A stretch of 64,000 bases of DNA, taken from an uncultured Bacteroidales bacterium. GTDB taxonomy: Bacteria; Bacteroidota; Bacteroidia; Bacteroidales; UBA932. Below, in pieces: positions 43,240 to 51,294 of the stretch. The translations under genes and the position numbers were made by a program. A model generated the notes under the pieces. It worked only from the letters and a program-made list of their open reading frames with translations, was not told where the DNA came from and searched no databases. Position 1 is the stretch's first letter. The number at the start of each line of letters is the position of its first letter. The stretch lies in the NCBI GenBank assembly GCA_946403855.1, contig CAMJBH010000012.1, positions 1 through 64,000 of the forward strand, read 5' to 3'.

Positions 43240-43247
43240 CAAATATA
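43240..43247 (-). promoter_or_regulatory. TlpA-like gene -7 box, 7 nt from start
   Basis: TATATTTG on the minus strand with 7 nt to ATG 43232. The rest of the gap to coaD (43248-43352) is AT-rich and shows nothing else recognisable. Confidence 0.5.
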
Positions 43248-43352
43248 AGGATTATTTTTTCATCCTTCTACTTATAGCTTCCTATAAACAATATCGCTCC
43301 TGTTATGGCGAATATAAAAAACTACAGAAAAACCAAAAAAGTGGCATAAAAG

Positions 43353-43823
43353 TTATTCTACGGGGGGTAGAACTACGCCTTCAGGTACGAAAAGGGTGGT
43401 GTCGCCATGGTGGCGGAGAATGTCGCGGACTGCGCTGGACGAAATGTGTGCAAACTCCTGGGCGGTAGGGATGATGATGGTCTCGATCTCCGGAGCCAGC
43501 CTGCGGTTGGCATCCGCAATCGCCCTTTCGTTCTCGAAGTCCAGCATGTTGCGTACACCCCTGACAATGTGGCGTATGCCGAGGTCGCGGCACACGTCAA
43601 CGGTGAGCCCGTCATATTCAATTATCTGAACATTGTCCAGCCCGGCAGTGGCCTGGCTTATAATGCCTTTCTTCTGCTCATTGGAGTAGAAGCCCGTTTT
43701 GTCTTGGTTGACGCCTATTGCGACCACTACATTGTCGAACATGGTGAGGGCGCGGCGCAAAATATTCAAGTGGCCGGCCGTAAAGGGATCGAAAGATCCA
43801 GGGAAAAGTGCTGTTTTGTGCAT
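43353..43823 (-). CDS. coaD: Phosphopantetheine adenylyltransferase
   Basis: This 156-residue enzyme makes dephospho-CoA from phosphopantetheine and ATP. It shows the nucleotidyltransferase motif FPGSFDPFTAGHLNIL (T/HxGH region), the RGVRNMLDFENE segment and ISSSAVRDI, all typical of CoaD. The start at 43823 begins MHKTALFPGSF and lies 6 nt from a TATATTTG box (43830-43837). It is divergent from ung across only 39 bases. Confidence 0.95.
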   Translation of the reverse strand: MHKTALFPGSFDPFTAGHLNILRRALTMFDNVVVAIGVNQDKTGFYSNEQKKGIISQATAGLDNVQIIEYDGLTVDVCRDLGIRHIVRGVRNMLDFENERAIADANRRLAPEIETIIIPTAQEFAHISSSAVRDILRHHGDTTLFVPEGVVLPPVE

Positions 43824-43829
43824 AGCACA

Positions 43830-43857
43830 CAAATATAGCGTTTTTTTCATATCTTTG
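43830..43857. promoter_or_regulatory. Back-to-back promoters of coaD and ung in a 39-bp gap
   Basis: TATATTTG on the minus strand (43830-43837) is 6 nt from the coaD start. TATCTTTG on the plus strand (43850-43857) is 5 nt from the ung start. Both transcripts should begin at or a few bases before the start codon, and the upstream promoter parts must lie over or inside the opposite gene. Confidence 0.55.
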
Positions 43858-43862
43858 TAGAT

Positions 43863-44534
43863 ATGAGAAATGTCAAGATAGAGGAATCCTGGAAGGAGGC
43901 TCTAAGGGAAGAGTTTGAAAAGCCTTATTTTGAAGCTCTTGTAGAACGTCTTCATGAAGAAAAAGCGGAAGGCCGGACCATTTTCCCTCCCGGCGGCCAG
44001 ATTTTCCGGGCGTTCGAGCTTTGCCCCCTGCCGGAAGTGAAGGTGGTAATACTCGGGCAGGACCCTTACCACGGTTACGGGCAAGCTATGGGTCTTTCTT
44101 TTTCGGTACCTGATAATGTGCCGGCCCCTCCGTCGCTTAAGAACATATTCAAAGAAATAGAAGACGACCTTGGTGTCAAAATGTCAGGGCGTCCGAATCT
44201 TGAACCCTGGGCCAGGCAGGGAGTGCTCCTGCTGAACGCGGTACTGACCGTAAGGGCAGGGGAGCCCACATCCCATGCCGGGTTAGGCTGGCAGCAATTC
44301 ACGGATGCTGTGATAAGATGCATCTCCGACAAGCGTGAGGGCGTGATTTTCATGCTTTGGGGCAATTATGCCCGCTCCAAAGCTCCGCTTATCGACACCT
44401 CCAGGCACTTTGTGCTGCAGGCGGCGCATCCTTCTCCGCTGGCCAGGGGAGCGTTCTTCGGCTGCCGTCATTTTTCGCAAGCCAATGCCATTCTGAAGTC
44501 CGAAGGACAAACGCCGATAAACTGGCAACTATAG
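43863..44534 (+). CDS. ung: Uracil-DNA glycosylase
   Basis: This 223-residue family-1 UDG removes uracil from DNA. The water-activating motif VVILGQDPYHGYGQA and the C-terminal HPSPLAR segment are intact, and the length is normal. ATG 43863 lies 5 nt after a TATCTTTG box. The metallopeptidase gene follows 37 bases downstream. Confidence 0.96.
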   Translation: MRNVKIEESWKEALREEFEKPYFEALVERLHEEKAEGRTIFPPGGQIFRAFELCPLPEVKVVILGQDPYHGYGQAMGLSFSVPDNVPAPPSLKNIFKEIEDDLGVKMSGRPNLEPWARQGVLLLNAVLTVRAGEPTSHAGLGWQQFTDAVIRCISDKREGVIFMLWGNYARSKAPLIDTSRHFVLQAAHPSPLARGAFFGCRHFSQANAILKSEGQTPINWQL

Positions 44535-44571
44535 GTATATTATTTGCACCCGGTAAGATAAATTTCGGAAA

Positions 44572-45246
44572 GTGTCGATTTGGTTAATACTGATTGCTGT
44601 CATGGTGGCCTCGTTCATCGTGCAGCGCAAACTTCAGAGTAAGTTTGACAAATATTCGGATGTGCCGTCGCCAGGCGGTATGACCGGCGCCGAAGTGGCG
44701 CGCCTCATGCTTGAACGCAACGGCATACACGGAGTCGAAGTGTTGTCGGTGGACGGACGTCTTACCGATCATTACAATCCGAAAGACTCTACCATCAACC
44801 TTAGCCGGGACGTTTATTCAGGCAGGAGCGTGGCTGCATGCGCCGTTGCCGCCCATGAAACCGGGCACGCCATACAGCACGCCAAGGGCTATGGCCCGCT
44901 GAAGTTCCGCACGGCCATGGTGCCGGTGGTCAACTTTGCCAACAATACCGTGCAATGGGTGCTTCTTGCCGGTGTGCTGTTCATCAACATCAGTCCCGCC
45001 TTGCTGTGGGTAGGTATCGGCCTCTTTGCTTTTACAACGCTTTTCAGCCTCGTGACCCTGCCCGTAGAGATAGATGCCAGCTCACGTGCCGTTGCATGGC
45101 TCAGCTCCGAAGGCGTGGTGGACGAATACACCCGGCCGATGGCTGCTGACGCCCTCAAATGGGCCGCCTATACCTATGTAATTGCAGCCGTTGGCTCATT
45201 GGCCACGCTTTTATATTACATAGCCATGGCAAGCGGACGTCGTTAA
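44572..45246 (+). CDS. Membrane zinc metallopeptidase, YugP-like
   Basis: This 224-residue protein has an N-terminal membrane helix, a HETGHAIQH zinc-binding motif (about residues 101-109), two or three further helices (about 120-165 and 200-220) and the terminal family segment DEYTRPMAADALKWAA, matching the neutral zinc metallopeptidase family Zn_peptidase_2. The start is GTG 44572. The substrate is unknown. Confidence 0.9.
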   Translation: MSIWLILIAVMVASFIVQRKLQSKFDKYSDVPSPGGMTGAEVARLMLERNGIHGVEVLSVDGRLTDHYNPKDSTINLSRDVYSGRSVAACAVAAHETGHAIQHAKGYGPLKFRTAMVPVVNFANNTVQWVLLAGVLFINISPALLWVGIGLFAFTTLFSLVTLPVEIDASSRAVAWLSSEGVVDEYTRPMAADALKWAAYTYVIAAVGSLATLLYYIAMASGRR

Positions 45247-45263
45247 AATAACCGAGCAAGTTT

Positions 45264-46247
45264 TTATTTGGACAGGTAGCTGTCTTTCTCTTCCCTTGGA
45301 GCGACGGTTGTCTCGAGGATGCGTGTGTCGCGGTCGGTCGGCACCAGCAGGAAATCGGGACATTCCGCCGGCACAAGCATGGTCTGTCCGGCAGTCAGCG
45401 GGAAGCGGGCGGTCTGGCCGAGAATCTCCAGCTGCACAGAGGCTTCTCCCTGAAGGCAGCTGTACAGAATGAATGATTCGAAGCGCTCGCTGTAGATATG
45501 AAGAGGGTCGGAGAGCTTGAGCATGGTGACGGTAAACTCCGGAATGTCAACAAGTTTGCGGACCGGATCGCCAGCGTGGAAATGGGGTGCCTCCGGGGCC
45601 TTCCAAGCCTTGTAGTCGATAAAGTCCAGAGCCTCCACCAGACCCAATGAGGGGTCGAATTCTTCCGGACTCACTTCTTCGCCCCAGCTGCAAAGACAGA
45701 AATCGAGGGGAGAAGATTCGCTTATCTCTATGAGCTCAATATCGCCCTTGGCGGCGTGCGGCACTCCCGGACGTATATGAATGAACTGCCCTTCATAGGG
45801 GGCAACAATGTTCATCATTTTATCTATGCTGCCGTCGGTGCAGGATGAAAAAACCTCGGCCGCATCGGTGTCTTGCTTGAAACCGAGCATCAGGCTGGCG
45901 TTTTTGCCTGCCCGCAGCACGTACCACAGCTTTTCCCTGCCCAGGAAATCGTACCTTTGAACTGCGGTTTCCGCATCGGGGTGAACGCGCAGCGGCATCT
46001 TGCCTTTGACGCGTATATGTTTGACCTGCACCGGGAACTGGCGCCCCCAGAAGTTGAATACGTTCTCTCCCACGACCCTGTCCATGTAGGTGTCCATGAC
46101 CTCGCTGAGAGCATTGCCGGCAAGCCAGCCATCGCGTATAAGAGAGTCTCTGTAACCAAGGTCTGCCAAACAGAACTCATCGGTGCCCCAGGTGTATTCG
46201 TCCTGGAGGCTGCAAAAGCGCATGGGGTACAATTTCTTTTCTTCCAT
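45264..46247 (-). CDS. Mannose-6-phosphate isomerase-like protein (type I, cupin)
   Basis: This 327-residue protein is similar to short class I phosphomannose isomerases: FPVQVKHIRVKGKMPLRVHP aligns with the zinc-site region, REKLWYVL with the ECWYVL motif, and IRPGVPHA with the PAGTVHA site. It would interconvert mannose 6-phosphate and fructose 6-phosphate. The usual Gln of QVHP is Arg here (RVHP), so one zinc ligand may differ. The start at 46247 is supported by a TATTTTTG box 6 nt upstream (46254-46261). Confidence 0.78.
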   Translation of the reverse strand: MEEKKLYPMRFCSLQDEYTWGTDEFCLADLGYRDSLIRDGWLAGNALSEVMDTYMDRVVGENVFNFWGRQFPVQVKHIRVKGKMPLRVHPDAETAVQRYDFLGREKLWYVLRAGKNASLMLGFKQDTDAAEVFSSCTDGSIDKMMNIVAPYEGQFIHIRPGVPHAAKGDIELIEISESSPLDFCLCSWGEEVSPEEFDPSLGLVEALDFIDYKAWKAPEAPHFHAGDPVRKLVDIPEFTVTMLKLSDPLHIYSERFESFILYSCLQGEASVQLEILGQTARFPLTAGQTMLVPAECPDFLLVPTDRDTRILETTVAPREEKDSYLSK

Positions 46248-46253
46248 AGGGTG

Positions 46254-46261
46254 CAAAAATA
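46254..46261 (-). promoter_or_regulatory. manA-like gene -7 box, 6 nt from start
   Basis: TATTTTTG on the minus strand with 6 nt to ATG 46247, again implying a near-leaderless message. Confidence 0.45.
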
Positions 46262-46299
46262 CGGAAAATTCAGTATATTGCCGAAACTTATTATCGTTT

Positions 46300-46875
46300 A
46301 TGAAAGGCATCAACATTTTTCTTGCCGACGGCTTCGAGGATATGGAAGCCCTGGCCACAAACGACGTTCTCCGCAGGGGAGGGCTCGACGTCAACTTGGT
46401 TTCTATCTACGACGACACCCCGGTTTCCAGCTCTCACGGAGTGATTGTCGATGCTGCTTTTACTCTGGACGAAGTGGATCTTGGAGCAAAAGGCACTGGT
46501 CCCGAGGATATTATGATTTTTCCGGGCGGTATGCCCGGCACCAAGAACCTGGCTGCTTGTGAGCCTCTGATCGACGCCATGAAAGCGCACTACGCCGCCG
46601 GAGGAACGCTTGCCGCGATTTGTGCAGCTCCCGGGCTTGTGCTCGGCCAGCTGGATTCGCTCGAAGGTATAGAGTTCACATGCTTCGACGGCTTCGAGGA
46701 GCTCCCGCAGAGCAAGGGCGGAAAGTTTGTAGCTCGCAGCGCAGTACGCAGCGGACGCATAATCACCGGGCGCAGCGCAGGCCATGCCGTAAGCTTCGGC
46801 CTGGAGATTCTGAATCTGCTGCACCCCGAAAAAGTTGAGGACGTCAAGCATTCATTGTACTTATGGACAGCGTAA
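46300..46875 (+). CDS. DJ-1/PfpI-family protein
   Basis: This 191-residue protein has the nucleophile elbow AAICAAPGLVLG (Cys near residue 107), the acidic partner in FLADGFEDMEA, and the FPGG and GRSAGHAVSFGLEIL segments. The family includes deglycases and stress chaperones; the exact role is uncertain. ATG 46300 is used because the fold begins directly there. It overlaps the next gene by 13 nt. Confidence 0.9.
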   Translation: MKGINIFLADGFEDMEALATNDVLRRGGLDVNLVSIYDDTPVSSSHGVIVDAAFTLDEVDLGAKGTGPEDIMIFPGGMPGTKNLAACEPLIDAMKAHYAAGGTLAAICAAPGLVLGQLDSLEGIEFTCFDGFEELPQSKGGKFVARSAVRSGRIITGRSAGHAVSFGLEILNLLHPEKVEDVKHSLYLWTA

Positions 46876-47243
46876 GGGCCGATAAATATCTTTGGGCCAT
46901 AAGGGTTTACAAAACCCGCAGCGAGGCTACCGACGCCTGCAGCGGTAACAAGGTGAGGGTGAACTCCGTAGTCGCCAAGCCCAGCCGGGCAGTAAAGATT
47001 GGCGATACGGTCGAAGTGCACAAAGGACCTGCCACCTTGACATATAAGGTGCTGCAGCTCAGCGAAAACCGTATGGGGGCGCAATTAGTGCCCGACTATG
47101 CGCAAGATCTTACGCCCGAGTCCGAGAGGGCCAAGTTCCATGCACCCAAGGAAACGATAGTGATGAGGCGCGACAAAGGGACGGGACGCCCGACTAAGAA
47201 AGACCGCCGGACGCTTGACGCTTTGATGGACCAGCTTGACTGA
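46863..47243 (+). CDS. S4-domain RNA-binding protein, Hsp15-like
   Basis: This 126-residue protein has an S4 domain (about 4-65, RADKYLWAIRVYKTRSEA and NKVRVNSVV) and a basic tail (RRDKGTGRPTKKDRR), as in heat-shock protein 15, which binds 50S subunits carrying stalled nascent chains. It starts within the DJ-1 gene (13-nt overlap). Its 3-prime end overlaps the convergent permease gene by 50 bases. Confidence 0.9.
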   Translation: MDSVRADKYLWAIRVYKTRSEATDACSGNKVRVNSVVAKPSRAVKIGDTVEVHKGPATLTYKVLQLSENRMGAQLVPDYAQDLTPESERAKFHAPKETIVMRRDKGTGRPTKKDRRTLDALMDQLD

Positions 47244-48423
47244 CCGACAGCAGTGCTATCAAAAGCCCGGTCAAGGCTACACCTGCGGACGTCAGCAGCA
47301 CATCGCTCCATTTGAGCACCACAGGGTAAGCGCTTACCAGGAAATTCCCGGGCATCTTTACCAGACCGAAATGCTGTTGGAGCAGTGCAAGGGCTATTCC
47401 AGCCACTAGCCCGACGGCAAGTCCACATATCGAAATAAGCCATCCCTCCAGCAGGAAGATGCGCCTGACGAGCCTGTCGTTGGCGCCCATGGCTTTTAGT
47501 GTAGAAATATCGTTCTTCTTTTCGATGATAAGCATCGAGAGGGAACCGTATATATTGAAGGCGACTATGATGACGACGAAGAGCAGAATGAAGAACACAG
47601 CGGCTTTTTCGTATTTCATCATCCTGAAAAGTGTGGGATGCTGCTCGTAGCTGTCCAGCATTTCACACCTGGCCGAATAGTCCTTCTTGAATTTTCTGAC
47701 CGAGGCGGGACTGCTGTCGTGCAGCCGTATCTCCACGCCGCTGAATTCTCCCTTACGGCAGCCCGTAAGGCTTTTCATTATGTGCAGGGGCACTATTAGA
47801 AGCTCGGCATCGGTGTCGCTGCTTATGCTCATGAGACCCGCCGGAAAAACCTTTTCGCACCTTGCGCTGGCTGTCGGATTGCTTACCGACAGGGGGACAT
47901 TACGGTCCGGGTAGTATAGCTCAATGGGATTTACAAACCGCGGATGAATACCTAGCTTGGTCGCAAGCCCGGCTCCTGCGATGGCAGTTGGTATTTCGCC
48001 ACGCTGCAGCTTGAGCTCTCCTTCGTAGATGTGGGCCCCAAGCTTGCTGTTTGAGTCGTATCCGTCTTCCACCCCCTTTGCACGGGCTATGCTCTGGTGC
48101 TCATCATAGACTAAAAACACATTGTCCTCGATGGTGCGGGACAAGGAGGCCACCCTGGCATCTGATTTTATGTCTTCGAGCAGGAGACTGTCGGGAACAA
48201 ATCTGGCGGCCCCGTCTCCGGAGACAATCAAAAGGTCCGGATCGAGGTCGCCGAGATTTTGTTTTATCAAAGAATCGAAGCCGTTATAAACGCTCAGAAT
48301 CAGAATGAGGGCAGCGGTACCCACCGCCATTCCAATGGCGCTGATCGCCGAAATTACATTTATTACATTATGCGATTTACGGGCGAACAGATATCTGCGC
48401 GCTATGAACAGCGGCAGGTTCAT
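47194..48423 (-). CDS. Lipoprotein-releasing ABC transporter permease, LolC/LolE-like
   Basis: This 409-residue FtsX-superfamily permease has an N-terminal membrane helix (about 25-48), a large periplasmic domain (about 50-260) and three C-terminal helices (about 275-390). The start [22 protein letters not shown] is typical of the family. With LolD (not in this window) it would release lipoproteins from the inner membrane. It overlaps rbfA by 4 nt (ATGA) and ends inside the convergent hslR-like gene. Confidence 0.88.
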   Translation of the reverse strand: MNLPLFIARRYLFARKSHNVINVISAISAIGMAVGTAALILILSVYNGFDSLIKQNLGDLDPDLLIVSGDGAARFVPDSLLLEDIKSDARVASLSRTIEDNVFLVYDEHQSIARAKGVEDGYDSNSKLGAHIYEGELKLQRGEIPTAIAGAGLATKLGIHPRFVNPIELYYPDRNVPLSVSNPTASARCEKVFPAGLMSISSDTDAELLIVPLHIMKSLTGCRKGEFSGVEIRLHDSSPASVRKFKKDYSARCEMLDSYEQHPTLFRMMKYEKAAVFFILLFVVIIVAFNIYGSLSMLIIEKKNDISTLKAMGANDRLVRRIFLLEGWLISICGLAVGLVAGIALALLQQHFGLVKMPGNFLVSAYPVVLKWSDVLLTSAGVALTGLLIALLSVSQAGPSKRQASGGLS

Positions 48424-48770
48424 TTGCGAAGCAACTCTTCGATGTGCTGGGCATAATCCAGGGAAGTATCGAGCATGAAATCGATCTCAGGGACTATCCT
48501 CAGCTGGGAAGAGACCTGGCGTCCAAGCTCTCCGCGTATGGCCTTCTTGTTGTCTTCCAAGATGTTCATCACTTGGCCCTGCTTGTCGGAGGGGAAAATG
48601 CTGACGAAGACCTTGGCAATGCTCAGGTCGGGGCTTATACGCACTTCGCTTACGGTGACCATGGCGCCGCCGAACGTGGCCATGCCCTTGCTGCGTATGA
48701 TTTCGGCAAGGTCGCGCTGAATTTCACGCGCCACCTTGAGCTGTCTTGTTCCTGCCGGTTTATTATCCAT
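48420..48770 (-). CDS. rbfA: Ribosome-binding factor A
   Basis: This 116-residue KH-fold protein needed for 16S rRNA maturation shows [19 protein letters not shown] at the start and [20 protein letters not shown] in the middle, as in RbfA. It overlaps tyrS by 8 nt upstream and the Lol permease by 4 nt downstream, so tyrS-rbfA-lol form one operon. Confidence 0.95.
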   Translation of the reverse strand: MDNKPAGTRQLKVAREIQRDLAEIIRSKGMATFGGAMVTVSEVRISPDLSIAKVFVSIFPSDKQGQVMNILEDNKKAIRGELGRQVSSQLRIVPEIDFMLDTSLDYAQHIEELLRK

Positions 48771-50055
48771 TGATCTTTATCAGGTAATAGTCTTTCTTTC
48801 CTTTCTGGGCAAGGATATACTTACCGTCGATGACGTCGCTTTCGCTCAGCGAAGCCGCCGGGTCGGTGAACTTTTCCTTGTTGATACTGAATCCGTTGCT
48901 CTGTATCATCTTGCGGGCCTCTCCCTTGGACGGGAAAATGGACGTCTCGACGGCCAGTGCGTCCAGGATGCCGAGAGGCAGTTTGTCGCGGCTTATCTCG
49001 AAGGTCGGCACGCCGTCAAAAACGTCGAGGAACGTCTTCTCGTCAAGCTTGCGGAGGTCTTCTGATGAGGCTTTGCCGAACAGGATTCCGGAGGCCGCCA
49101 CTGCGTTGTTGTATTCGGCCTCTCCGTGCACCATGACAGTCACCTCACGGGCAAGGAGCTTCTGAAGCTCGCGGCGCTCGGGGCTTTCGCGGTGGGCGGC
49201 TATCGCAGAGTCTATGGTCTCTTTGTCCAGCATGGTAAATATCTTGATGTAGCGTTCTGCGTCGGCGTCGCTGACATTGAGCCAGAACTGATAGAACTGA
49301 TAGGGGCTCGTGCGCGATGCGTCCAGCCAGATGTTGCCCTTCTCGGTCTTGCCGAATTTGCCGCCGTCGGCCTTGGTGATGAGGGGGCAGGTGAGCGCAA
49401 ATGCCTCTCCGGCGCACTTGCGGCGTATCATTTCGGTGCCTGTGGTGATGTTGCCCCACTGATCGGCTCCGCCGAGCTGCAGCTTCACGCCCTTGTGCTG
49501 ATACAAGTACAGGAAGTCGTAGCCCTGCAGCAGCTGGTACGAGAATTCGGTAAAGGACATGCCCTCGGAAGAGTCGCGGCTGAGGCGCTTCTTCACGGAG
49601 TCCTTGCTCATCATGTAGTTGACTGTGATCATCTTGCCTATGTCACGGGTGAAATCGATGAATGAATAATCTTTCATCCAGTCATAGTTGTTCACCAGTT
49701 CTGCCTTGTTGGGGGCGTCGGAATTGAAATCCAGGAACTTTCCGAGCTGGGCTTTGATGCATTCTACATTGTGGGCAAGCGTGGCTTCGTCGAGCAGATT
49801 CCTCTCCTGGCTTTTCATGGACGGGTCTCCGATCATGCCGGTAGCTCCTCCGACCAGCGCGTAGGGCTTATGGCCGCAAGCCTGGAAGTGCTTGAGTATC
49901 ATAATGCTCACAAGGTGCCCTATATGGAGGGAATCACCTGTGGGGTCTATTCCTACGTATGCAGATGCCGGGCCTTTCATCAATTCCTCTTCGGTTCCGG
50001 GCATAATATCGTGGATCATTCCTCTCCACTTTAACTCCTGTACAAAATTTTTCAT
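48763..50055 (-). CDS. tyrS: Tyrosine--tRNA ligase
   Basis: This 430-residue class I synthetase has the HIGH signature in [11 protein letters not shown], the KMSKS-equivalent [18 protein letters not shown] in the Tyr-binding site, and a C-terminal S4 domain (about 355-430). The length is normal. It heads the tyrS-rbfA-lol operon and is divergent from tpiA across 78 bases. Confidence 0.97.
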   Translation of the reverse strand: MKNFVQELKWRGMIHDIMPGTEEELMKGPASAYVGIDPTGDSLHIGHLVSIMILKHFQACGHKPYALVGGATGMIGDPSMKSQERNLLDEATLAHNVECIKAQLGKFLDFNSDAPNKAELVNNYDWMKDYSFIDFTRDIGKMITVNYMMSKDSVKKRLSRDSSEGMSFTEFSYQLLQGYDFLYLYQHKGVKLQLGGADQWGNITTGTEMIRRKCAGEAFALTCPLITKADGGKFGKTEKGNIWLDASRTSPYQFYQFWLNVSDADAERYIKIFTMLDKETIDSAIAAHRESPERRELQKLLAREVTVMVHGEAEYNNAVAASGILFGKASSEDLRKLDEKTFLDVFDGVPTFEISRDKLPLGILDALAVETSIFPSKGEARKMIQSNGFSINKEKFTDPAASLSESDVIDGKYILAQKGKKDYYLIKING

Positions 50056-50097
50056 GTTACATATTAATTACATCCTGCAAATTTGGACAATTATTAG

Positions 50098-50105
50098 TAA
50101 ATTTG
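50098..50105 (+). promoter_or_regulatory. tpiA -7 box
   Basis: TAAATTTG lies 28 nt before ATG 50134 and fits the Bacteroidetes -7 consensus. Confidence 0.5.
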
Positions 50106-50133
50106 CAATCCCAAAGACAAATTAGACAAAAGT

Positions 50134-50889
50134 ATGAGAAAGAAAATCGTTGCTGGAAACTGGAAAATGAATACCACAGTTCCCGAAGGCGTGGAACTCG
50201 CCAAGGCGGTTGTCGCCGCTTCCGCTGAAGTTAGCGCCGATGTCAAACTTATCGTAGCCACTCCTTTTACCCACCTGTGCCCCGTCGCAGAAGTTCTTAA
50301 AGGAAGTAAGGTTAGCCTGTCTGCAGAAAACTGCGCAGACAAAGAGAAGGGAGCTTATACCGGTGAAGTATCTGCAGCCATGCTTGCATCTGCTGGCTGT
50401 CAGTACACTATTCTTGGTCATTCCGAGCGCCGCCAGTATTATGGCGAGACCGATGAGAAACTAGTAGAGAAGACCCGCCTGGCACTTGCCAATGGCCTGG
50501 ACGTGATACTTTGCGTCGGTGAAAACCTCGAAGAGCGCGAGGCCGGACGTCATTTTGAAGTTTGCGAGGCTCAGATCAAGAACGTGCTTTACAATTTCAG
50601 CGCTGAGGACCTGAAGCATATTATCGTGGCTTATGAGCCTGTGTGGGCTATCGGAACCGGCAAAACTGCTACTGCAGAGCAGGCTGAAGAGATTCACGCT
50701 TTCATCCGCAAGACCATTGCCGACAAGTTTGGCGCCGAGGCTGCCGAGGAGACATCCATCCTGTACGGTGGTTCCTGCAAACCTTCAAACGCCAAGGAAC
50801 TGTTTGCCCAGAAAGATATCGACGGCGGACTTATCGGTGGCGCCGCCCTCAAGGCTGCCGATTTCATCGGCATCGCCCAATCATTTTAA
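50134..50889 (+). CDS. tpiA: Triosephosphate isomerase
   Basis: This 251-residue TIM-barrel enzyme interconverts glyceraldehyde 3-phosphate and DHAP. Catalytic residues are visible in AGNWKMN (Lys), LGHSERR (His) and [14 protein letters not shown] (Glu plus the mobile loop). It overlaps the convergent lipoprotein gene by 9 bases, and its probable terminator lies inside that gene. Confidence 0.97.
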   Translation: MRKKIVAGNWKMNTTVPEGVELAKAVVAASAEVSADVKLIVATPFTHLCPVAEVLKGSKVSLSAENCADKEKGAYTGEVSAAMLASAGCQYTILGHSERRQYYGETDEKLVEKTRLALANGLDVILCVGENLEEREAGRHFEVCEAQIKNVLYNFSAEDLKHIIVAYEPVWAIGTGKTATAEQAEEIHAFIRKTIADKFGAEAAEETSILYGGSCKPSNAKELFAQKDIDGGLIGGAALKAADFIGIAQSF

Positions 50890-51294
50890 AGTTCTGACAA
50901 CTAGTGCTGTACGCTGACTGGCGTCGCACATCCAAATGATATCACCCCTGATGCGCTTGACATTGAGGGTGATATTTTTTCTGTTCCTCTCGCCGTTGGG
51001 CGTACTCCAGTAGATGCTGCCGGTCACGTCATTGCCCATGGCCTTGGGAATGCGGTCTATTGTAAGTTCGAAGTAGTCCAGCATGGTGTCGGAGTTGACG
51101 CGGAACAACCCGCGTTGCTCATTATATGCCATCTGGCACTTCTGCGGATCGAAGACTAAGACCTTGTCTCCGTCTATCTCCAGCCGCACCGTATCGTCGA
51201 GAATGAAGGACTGCAGGGGAGTCTGCTTGCTCTCGCACGCTTGGAGTATTGCCAAAACAGAAAAGCAGACAATTATTTTTAGGAAACGTCTCAT
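50881..51294 (-). CDS. Small lipoprotein of unknown function (137 aa)
   Basis: An N-terminal lipoprotein signal ends LQAC (Cys near residue 19). The rest is a predicted beta-rich domain with no catalytic motif that I recognise. Its ATG overlaps the stop of the upstream M6 protease gene by 4 nt (ATGA), so the two are co-expressed and may work together at the envelope. The start at 51294 is chosen for the signal peptide; the open frame extends farther upstream in another gene. Confidence 0.72.
   Translation of the reverse strand: MRRFLKIIVCFSVLAILQACESKQTPLQSFILDDTVRLEIDGDKVLVFDPQKCQMAYNEQRGLFRVNSDTMLDYFELTIDRIPKAMGNDVTGSIYWSTPNGERNRKNITLNVKRIRGDIIWMCDASQRTALVVRTLK
50939..50980 (+). terminator. 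tpiA terminator embedded in the convergent gene
   Basis: A 9-bp stem (50939-50947 with 50967-50975) and a 19-nt loop are followed by a T-run on the plus strand. It lies about 50 bases past the tpiA stop, within codons of the opposite-strand lipoprotein. Confidence 0.65.
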
